DNA of 10,817 nt, taken from NCBI GenBank assembly GCA_030549955.1, contig JAUQQI010000277.1, positions 1-10,817 of the forward strand, given 5' to 3'. Each line of letters begins with the position of its first letter. Positions within the stretch are counted from its first letter, which is position 1. The notes under the pieces are model-generated. The model ran no database searches, was not told the DNA's origin, and saw only the letters and a list, made by a program, of their open reading frames with translations. Source of the DNA: Chloroflexota bacterium. GTDB lineage: Bacteria > Chloroflexota > Dehalococcoidia > JAUQQI01. Shown here in pieces: positions 6,044-10,817 of the stretch. A program made the position numbers and the translations under genes.

Positions 6044-6901
6044 TCAGAGGACCAGGCCGGCATAAAAGCCCAGCGCATTTTTAAAGAAAATCTTCTCAAG
6101 AGTCTCGCGGTCGAAACCGAGCCCGGCAATCGCTTCGGCGTTCTGCCGGATGCCCGGAACCCCCGGCCAGTCGGTTCCGAAGATAAACTTCTGCGCCAGC
6201 CGGCTCAGGTCGAAATCCCGGTAGTACCAGCCAAGCTTTTTGGGCGGGAGCCCGGAAACCTCGATGTAAACGTTCGCCCGCATCAGGGCCATGAAGGCTG
6301 CCGCCCCGTACCACCAGCCCCGGCCCCCGTGGGCGAGGGCAACCTTAAGCCCGGGAAAATCCCGCAAAACATCCTCGATAAGGGCCGGGTTGGCAAACCG
6401 GTTCGAGGCCCCCGGAAAGACGCTGGTCCCGCAGTGGAAGACGACCGGGATCCCCTGCTCCTCGCAGAGGGCGTAGGCCGGGTAGAGCATCCGGTCATTG
6501 GGCGCAAAGCCCCCGTGGACCGGGTGAATCTTCAGGCCCACCGCCCCGAGTCCAAGCTGTCTTTTAAGTTCAGTCCTCACGGGGTGGTGAAAATATGGGT
6601 TTATACTGGCCAAAAACTTAAACCGTTTCGGGTTGTATTCGAGGAGGGGCAGAAAGTCTTCGACGGCCTGGATGCCGGTAACCCGTGGGCTGTACTCGGC
6701 AACCAAAATGGCAATATCGACCCCTTCGGCTTCAAGATAGGCGTCGAATCGGGCCGGGTCGATGGACCCGTCTTCGTTGTAGAGGGCTCGGACCTCGTCG
6801 CCCTTGCCGAAGGGGTCGGCCCAGAGGGCCCAGTCAACCTTCACCGTCGGGAGCCGAGCGGCGTGGATGTGGGCATCGATTAGCCGAATGCCGGCGAGCA
6901 T
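6044..6901 (-). CDS. Amidohydrolase_2 (ACMSD-like) TIM-barrel metal enzyme
   Basis: A 285-residue member of the amidohydrolase superfamily, PF04909 type. Metal and catalytic residues in order are H11-x-H13 (DAHIH), K124 in GLKIHP, H156 in VVFHCG, H191 in ALAHGG and D244 in FGTDWPG. PF04909 enzymes are usually Zn-dependent decarboxylases (ACMSD, gamma-resorcylate), hydratases or lactone hydrolases; the substrate here cannot be read off. No signal peptide, so cytoplasmic. It sits 50 nt after the isocitrate-lyase-family gene and 65 nt before the 61-residue gene. No clear SD precedes the ATG, and the hydrophobic start (LAGIRLIDAHIH) leaves little room for a later start. Confidence 0.87.
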   Translation of the reverse strand: MLAGIRLIDAHIHAARLPTVKVDWALWADPFGKGDEVRALYNEDGSIDPARFDAYLEAEGVDIAILVAEYSPRVTGIQAVEDFLPLLEYNPKRFKFLASINPYFHHPVRTELKRQLGLGAVGLKIHPVHGGFAPNDRMLYPAYALCEEQGIPVVFHCGTSVFPGASNRFANPALIEDVLRDFPGLKVALAHGGRGWWYGAAAFMALMRANVYIEVSGLPPKKLGWYYRDFDLSRLAQKFIFGTDWPGVPGIRQNAEAIAGLGFDRETLEKIFFKNALGFYAGLVL

Positions 6902-6914
6902 TGGACCCGAAACT

Positions 6915-6925
6915 TGATAATATCA
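6915..6925. promoter_or_regulatory. Palindrome with -10-like core in an operon gap
   Basis: TGATAATATCA is a perfect 5+1+5 palindrome in the 50-bp gap before the amidohydrolase. On the minus strand its core reads TATTAT, five of six bases of a -10 box, but no matching -35 is seen. It may be an operator, a weak internal promoter or chance. Confidence 0.2.
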
Positions 6926-6951
6926 CCCCGGCGGACCAGCTTGCCGGCGGC

Positions 6952-7905
6952 CTAAATCGGCAGACCCCGTTCAGGTCCCGGCCGCTTTTCTCCGGCCCGA
7001 AGCTCGCGCCGCCAGCTTCCTTCGGTCTCGAGGAGGGGTCCATAGAGCCGCTCTTCAAGCTCGTAAAACGCCTCCAGGTCAAGGAGGGCGCTCCGTTCCA
7101 CCAGGTCGCAGATTTGCGCCGGATGGAGCGATTCGGTGGTGCCCTCACGCTTTAAGACCTCCAAAGCGTTTTGCATCGACCGGATCGCCGCCCGCTGAAG
7201 CAGGCCCGAATAGGTGATGAGCTTGAAGCCCAGCTCGTGGAGTTTCTGGACCGGCACCATCGGCGTTTTGCTCCCCTCGTTAAGGTTCGCCTGGACCGGC
7301 TTCGGGATCGACCGGGCGACCTTTTCCATTTCTTCGACGGTCAGGAGGGCCTCAATGAAGATGACGTCTGCCCCGGCCTCGGCGTACATGATTCCCCGTT
7401 CAATGGCGTGCTCCAGGCCGTAGAGGGCCCGGGCATCCGTCCGGCCGATGATGACAAAGTCCCTGTCCCGGCGGGCCTCGCAGGCCGCCCGGATTTTGAC
7501 GACCATCTCCTCGGCCGGGATGACCTGCTTGCCCTCGAAGTGGCCGCACCGCTTCGGGAACGTCTGGTCCTCGATAAAGATCCCTGCAACCCCGGCAGCC
7601 TCGAACTCCCGGACGGTCCGGATGACGTTCAGGGCATTGCCGTAGCCGGTGTCGACGTCAGCGATGACGGGAATCTCCACCGACCGGGCGATATTGCGGG
7701 CCTGGTTAAGGATTTCGGGCATGGTCTGGAGGCCAACATCCGGATAGCCCAGGATGCTGGCCGTCACCGCCGCCCCACTGATAAAGGCCGCCGGGAAACC
7801 GGCCCGCTCCACGATCCTGGCCGAGATGCAGTCGTAGACGCCGGGCGCGATAACCGGTCCGGGCCCGGCCAGAAGCTCACGGAGCCGCCTCGCCTTTGTC
7901 CTCAT
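6952..7905 (-). CDS. Isocitrate lyase/PEP mutase-family lyase
   Basis: A 317-residue member of the ICL/PEPM superfamily, which makes or breaks C-C (or P-C) bonds next to a carboxylate with Mg2+. Visible features are S43-G44 in FISGAA, LGYPDVGL (52-59), the Mg motif D83-V-D85-TGYGN, E112-D113 and the lyase signature K118-R-C120-G-H122 with its catalytic Cys, then GRTDA. The Cys marks a lyase (2-methylisocitrate or 2,3-dimethylmalate type) rather than PEP mutase. Downstream the sequence has QANLNEGSKTP and LITYSG where E. coli PrpB has N-I-T-E-F-G and L-Y-P-L-S, so the substrate probably differs from methylisocitrate. Expected products are pyruvate, or another 2-oxoacid, plus a short acid (inference). 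The ATG overlaps the dehydratase stop by 4 nt (ATGA) and has GGGAGG 8 nt upstream: tight translational coupling. Confidence 0.88.
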   Translation of the reverse strand: MRTKARRLRELLAGPGPVIAPGVYDCISARIVERAGFPAAFISGAAVTASILGYPDVGLQTMPEILNQARNIARSVEIPVIADVDTGYGNALNVIRTVREFEAAGVAGIFIEDQTFPKRCGHFEGKQVIPAEEMVVKIRAACEARRDRDFVIIGRTDARALYGLEHAIERGIMYAEAGADVIFIEALLTVEEMEKVARSIPKPVQANLNEGSKTPMVPVQKLHELGFKLITYSGLLQRAAIRSMQNALEVLKREGTTESLHPAQICDLVERSALLDLEAFYELEERLYGPLLETEGSWRRELRAGEKRPGPERGLPI

Positions 7906-9305
7906 AGGTCCGCCCTCCCGGCTTGCTCAAGCACGGCCGTCAGCCTGCGAATGTCATCAAGCCGCTCGAGATTTTCTACCATGCCGGTGAGCCGCTCGCA
8001 GTCGGCCGGGCCAAGAACCCGGCCGGCGCAGGCCCGGAACTTCGCAAGGCGCTCGGCCGGGGACATCGGATTTTCCGGCGAGCCCCGAAAATGCCGACAC
8101 TCGGCCATGACTCGCCGGCCGTCTTTCAGCCGGGCGGTTGCCCGGGCGAACATGTGGGCGATGTCCATCGGGATGCCGGGGTCCGGCTTTAACCGGACCT
8201 TCCCAAGGGCAGCCTCCACCTTCGGCGAGAACCGGACGGCGTCCGTAAAGGCGGCGATGTCCACCCGGCCAGTGGCCAGGGCCACGGCCGCGCAGTACTC
8301 GAAGCTAAACTTGCCGTCAAGGCCGCTTTTCGGCCGGGGCCGGGAAAGCTCCGGCCGCAGGGCCGGCAGTTCGACCGCCAGTTCCTCGACGTCTTCCGGC
8401 CCCAGGCCGTGGGCTGCCCGCAGGTCCAGGACCGCCTCGGCGACCCACTGCATGTAGATTTCGGCCGGAAATCGCTTGATGTAAAAGCCCGGGCTCACCA
8501 GGTTCCAGGCCGCGCCCAGGTCACGGGTCAGCCGGTCCCAGTCAAAATCTTCGCCGAAGAAGGTCTCAACGTAACCCTGGTGGGCCTCCAGGATCGCGTC
8601 GTTGCTGACAAAACCGGCGGCCGCCAGCAGGGCGGCCTCGACCCCCACCCGGGCGGCGTTCCCCGGGTGGGTCGCCTTGACCATGGTGCCGTTGTTCGCA
8701 AAGAGGCCGCCGGCCCGGGATGCTGCAACCCCCAGGGCCATTTTGACCTGTTCGGCGTCCAGGCCAAGAGTCTTAGCGGCCGATGCCACGGCCCCCATCG
8801 GCCCGAAGATGCCCGGCGGGTGGAACATTCGGCCCCGGAACCGGGCCGATGCGGCCCGGAGCCGCTGCTGAACCTCCCAGCCGACAACGTACGCCGCGAT
8901 GACGTCCTTGCCGGTGGCCCCGACGACCTCCCCAAGGGCCAGGGCCGGGGGAAGGATCGCCGAAGTCCCGTGGGTCGGAGGAATCCCCTGAATTTCGAAA
9001 TCCAGGGCATGCAGAAAGGTCCCGTTCGCAAAGGCGGCCATGACCGGGTTCGTCCGGAAGCCGTGGCCGGCAACAACGCAGTCAGGCCGCCCGCCGAGCC
9101 GGCGCACGTAGTCGGCCACAATCTGGCCGAGGGGCTCGGCCGAGCCGGCCAGCATACAGCCGACGCCGTCGAAGATGGCGACTTTGGCGGCCTCAACGAC
9201 GGGCCCCGGCAGGTTCTGGAAGCGGGTTTCGGTAATGAAGCGGGCGATGGTTTCCGTCGGGCCCACCTGTGTCAACCCTAATTCCGGATGTCCTGAAGGA
9301 ACCAT
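7902..9305 (-). CDS. MmgE/PrpD-family dehydratase
   Basis: A 467-residue protein of normal length for MmgE/PrpD (PF03972), a family that includes 2-methylcitrate dehydratase and cis-aconitate decarboxylase. Family features are the N-terminal helical start (TETIARFITETRF), FDGVGCMLAGS, the FANGTFLHALDFE block, PTHGTSAILPPALALGE, GPMGAVASAAKTLGLD, a Lys/His site in MVKATHPGNAARVG, and the C-terminal lid domain with RFSPKVE and CRHFRGSPENPMS. It is coupled by a 4-nt overlap to the lyase gene, as expected if it hands its product on. The start is uncertain. ATG at 9305 lies 28 nt inside the cyclodeaminase-family gene and lacks an SD; TTG at 9275 and GTG at 9266 are alternatives that keep the whole domain. 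Confidence 0.88.
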   Translation of the reverse strand: MVPSGHPELGLTQVGPTETIARFITETRFQNLPGPVVEAAKVAIFDGVGCMLAGSAEPLGQIVADYVRRLGGRPDCVVAGHGFRTNPVMAAFANGTFLHALDFEIQGIPPTHGTSAILPPALALGEVVGATGKDVIAAYVVGWEVQQRLRAASARFRGRMFHPPGIFGPMGAVASAAKTLGLDAEQVKMALGVAASRAGGLFANNGTMVKATHPGNAARVGVEAALLAAAGFVSNDAILEAHQGYVETFFGEDFDWDRLTRDLGAAWNLVSPGFYIKRFPAEIYMQWVAEAVLDLRAAHGLGPEDVEELAVELPALRPELSRPRPKSGLDGKFSFEYCAAVALATGRVDIAAFTDAVRFSPKVEAALGKVRLKPDPGIPMDIAHMFARATARLKDGRRVMAECRHFRGSPENPMSPAERLAKFRACAGRVLGPADCERLTGMVENLERLDDIRRLTAVLEQAGRADL

Positions 9306-10372
9306 TCGGTCGGCAGTTCCCGGCCGAGGCCCTGCGCCCGGGCGAGCTCATAGACCTTCCCGGCGATGGCCGCAAACTGGATGCCCCGCAGGCCGCCGCG
9401 CTCGGAGTAGGTTATCTCCTCCGGCCGCCGCCGGCCCGTCACTCGGCCTTCAAGCAGGTCCTTAAGGGAGATGACCTTTTCGGCCGGCAGCCGGGCGGCC
9501 GCGTCCCCGACGACCCGGCCGCCGGCCGCAGCATCAGCCTGAACCCGCCAGGCGAGGCTGTCGCCCTCGACCACCCAGTCCGGACGGCCCACCGGGGGCG
9601 GGGTAAGCCCGAAGCGGAGGGCAACATCGACCCGGTCCACCGTAGCTTCATCGAGCAGGCCGCCAACCTCGACCAGGTGGGTTCCTGGCTCGATAAGTTC
9701 GCCCCGGATGACGGGCTCGACCGAGTCGGTGCACCCGGCCAGGATGTCGGCGCCCCGGTAGACCTTATCCGGGCTTTCGCAGACCTCGACCTCGATGCCG
9801 AGTTTTTCGGCCATCTCCCGGGCGTAGGCTTCCCGGTGGTCCCGGGTCGGGCTGTAAACCTTGAGCCGGCGAACCTTGCGGACGGCGCAGAAGGCCTCGG
9901 CGTGGGAGCGGGCCATGCCCCCCGACCCGAACATGCCGACGACTTCGGCATCAAACCGGGCCATGTACTTCGCCCCGATGCCCCCATCAGCCCCCTGTCG
10001 AACGTGCTGAATATAGCCGTCGTGCATCAGGGCCAGGGGCTCGCCGGTATGAAGGCTGGTCAGCAGGATCAGGCCGCAGAAGAGGCCCGGCCGGACGCAG
10101 TATTTTTCCCGGGTCCGGACCCCATCAGAAGCCTGAATGTAGCTGATGTCCGACATGAGCCGGATCGCAAAGTAACCCGACCCGGCCGAGGCGCCCTCAA
10201 CCGTGGACCAGTTGTAAACCTTTCCGTCGGCCCCCAGGGGAACCTGAATGTTAATCCGGGGCCGGCAGACGGACTGGCCCCGGAAAAACTCGAGGTAAGC
10301 TTCCTCCAGGGTCCGAATCGCAAGGTCCATCGTCAGGACCTGTTTTACCTCGTCGTTACTTAAAAGGAGCAT
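9278..10372 (-). CDS. Ornithine cyclodeaminase/mu-crystallin-family protein
   Basis: A 364-residue NAD(P)-dependent enzyme family that includes ornithine and lysine cyclodeaminases, alanine dehydrogenases and ketimine reductases. The Rossmann motif is G146-M-F-G149-S-G151-G-M-A. Before it lie a substrate-domain start (LLLSNDEV) and Q-H-V-R125-x-G-A, matching the family's R-T-A/G-A site. At the usual substrate Lys (GVK in ornithine cyclodeaminase) this protein has Arg71 (FAIRLMSD), and it carries longer loops around 47-66 and 80-95, so ornithine is unlikely to be the substrate. I recall related proteins with this Arg and loop, so it seems to be a subfamily rather than damage. A likely role is reduction or deamination of an imino or amino acid intermediate (inference). 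It starts 5 nt after the cupin stop, with GGGAGGG in the cupin's last codons acting as SD. Confidence 0.88.
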   Translation of the reverse strand: MLLLSNDEVKQVLTMDLAIRTLEEAYLEFFRGQSVCRPRINIQVPLGADGKVYNWSTVEGASAGSGYFAIRLMSDISYIQASDGVRTREKYCVRPGLFCGLILLTSLHTGEPLALMHDGYIQHVRQGADGGIGAKYMARFDAEVVGMFGSGGMARSHAEAFCAVRKVRRLKVYSPTRDHREAYAREMAEKLGIEVEVCESPDKVYRGADILAGCTDSVEPVIRGELIEPGTHLVEVGGLLDEATVDRVDVALRFGLTPPPVGRPDWVVEGDSLAWRVQADAAAGGRVVGDAAARLPAEKVISLKDLLEGRVTGRRRPEEITYSERGGLRGIQFAAIAGKVYELARAQGLGRELPTEWFLQDIRN

Positions 10373-10377
10373 CGGGC

Positions 10378-10785
10378 TTACCCTCCCCCAGAAACAAAGA
10401 TGCTCCCGCCAGTCGCCTCCCCGGTCGGGCTTGCCCCAAGGCGCAAGACCCGGGCCCCACCAGGGCTTACGGCCTTGAAGCCGTGGACGACCCCCGACGG
10501 GAAAATTATCAGCGAGTCGGGACCGGCCCGGTACTCCCGGTCGCCGATGGTGACCAGGAGTTCGCCGCTGATGACGTAATAAGCATGGTCGAAGTCCCGG
10601 CCCTCATGGTAGTGGGGCTCGATGCCGCCCCCCTCTTCGACCACGTCCAGGGTCACCAGAAGCCACCGGCAGCCCTGACCCGGCCGGGCGAACGAATAGG
10701 CGGTGACGCCGGGGTGACCAGTGAGCCCGGTCCGGGGCTGGAGGTTGGTCAGCCGCACCACCCGGCCCGAAAAATCCTGCCCCAT
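10378..10785 (-). CDS. Single-domain cupin
   Basis: A 135-residue beta-barrel cupin. Motif 1 gives H58-x-H60 followed by FDHAYYVISGE, and motif 2 gives PSGVVH with H101. The Glu ligand expected seven residues before the motif-1 Gly is His67, so the metal site would be four His, as reported for Thermotoga TM1459, instead of three His and one Glu. The protein may be a dioxygenase, an isomerase or a small-molecule sensor; sequence does not decide. As first complete gene of the operon it lies 5 nt before the cyclodeaminase-family gene. The ATG at 10785 has an excellent SD 7 nt upstream. Confidence 0.85.
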   Translation of the reverse strand: MGQDFSGRVVRLTNLQPRTGLTGHPGVTAYSFARPGQGCRWLLVTLDVVEEGGGIEPHYHEGRDFDHAYYVISGELLVTIGDREYRAGPDSLIIFPSGVVHGFKAVSPGGARVLRLGASPTGEATGGSIFVSGGG

Positions 10786-10792
10786 GGGGGAA

Positions 10793-10798
10793 CCTCCT
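10793..10798 (-). promoter_or_regulatory. Shine-Dalgarno site of the cupin gene
   Basis: AGGAGG on the minus strand, 7 nt before the cupin ATG. It overlaps the TAG of a possible upstream frame, a layout typical of coupled operon genes. Confidence 0.7.
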
Positions 10799-10817
10799 AG
10801 CTTTCGAGGGCGGCCCG
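10797..10817 (-). other. Possible last codons of an upstream operon gene
   Basis: The right edge, read on the minus strand, gives six sense codons (R-A-A-L-E-S) then TAG, which overlaps the cupin SD. An upstream gene on the same strand would fit the compact operon, but six codons cannot prove it. Confidence 0.25.

Noticed and set aside
7171..8457. 428-codon open frame on the plus strand, opposite the lyase and dehydratase genes
   Set aside because: It is Arg/Gly/Pro-rich with no recognisable domain and mirrors the codon pattern of the real minus-strand genes; typical of GC-rich DNA.
6952..9305. Calling the dehydratase and lyase prpD and prpB
   Set aside because: No citrate synthase in the window, substrate-loop differences in the lyase, and unrelated neighbours; family names are safer.
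9269..10363. 364-codon open frame on the plus strand, opposite the cyclodeaminase-family gene
   Set aside because: It is an antisense shadow with no domain, while the minus-strand frame has a clear Rossmann motif and SD.
1..10817. Mobile element, phage, CRISPR, toxin-antitoxin or defence system
   Set aside because: No transposase, integrase, repeat array, nuclease or terminal repeats were found; the CPBP protease alone is not evidence of a defence or bacteriocin system.

Overview
The window looks like a piece of chromosome from a GC-rich bacterium. The proteins have mostly G/C-ending codons, the genes are tightly packed, and Shine-Dalgarno (SD) sites are visible. A Chloroflexota origin is my best guess but is not proven. 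It rests on the secreted protein at the left edge, which combines a TPTPT-type linker, an F-M-P-V-V motif resembling the [YF]-[LM]-P-L-V signature common in Chloroflexota exported proteins, and a DUF4082 domain. I see no rRNA, tRNA, CRISPR array, transposase or phage gene.

Left part (1-4473): a secreted DUF4082 protein on the minus strand runs off the left edge from a TTG start. It is separated by a comparatively AT-rich divergent control region (769-1152) from a plus-strand pair: a small protein with two zinc-finger-like repeats and a CitE/HpcH-type lyase. The lyase meets, tail to tail, a minus-strand pair made of a membrane-anchored METTL7-like methyltransferase and a small membrane protein. 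Divergent from that pair is a CPBP (CAAX-type) intramembrane protease gene on the plus strand, whose 3' end overlaps the next block.

Right part (4457-10785): seven minus-strand genes form what looks like one catabolic operon, transcribed right to left. In order they are a cupin, an ornithine cyclodeaminase/mu-crystallin-family protein, an MmgE/PrpD-family dehydratase, an isocitrate lyase/PEP mutase-family lyase, an Amidohydrolase_2 (ACMSD-like) metalloenzyme, a 61-residue protein with no recognised family, and an amidase-signature enzyme. Several junctions overlap (4, 17 and 28 nt) and most others are short. The operon promoter lies outside the window; a short in-frame tail ending just before the cupin suggests another upstream gene.

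Working together (inference): the operon carries a C-N hydrolase, an imine/amino-acid redox or deaminating enzyme, a dehydratase, a C-C lyase, a TIM-barrel hydrolase or decarboxylase, and a cupin. This fits stepwise breakdown of a nitrogen-bearing branched or cyclic carboxylic acid to pyruvate-like and short-acid fragments. No (methyl)citrate synthase is present, so it is not a standard methylcitrate cycle. The most unusual single point is the amidase, which keeps both serines of the Ser-cisSer-Lys triad but has Asn where the catalytic Lys should be.
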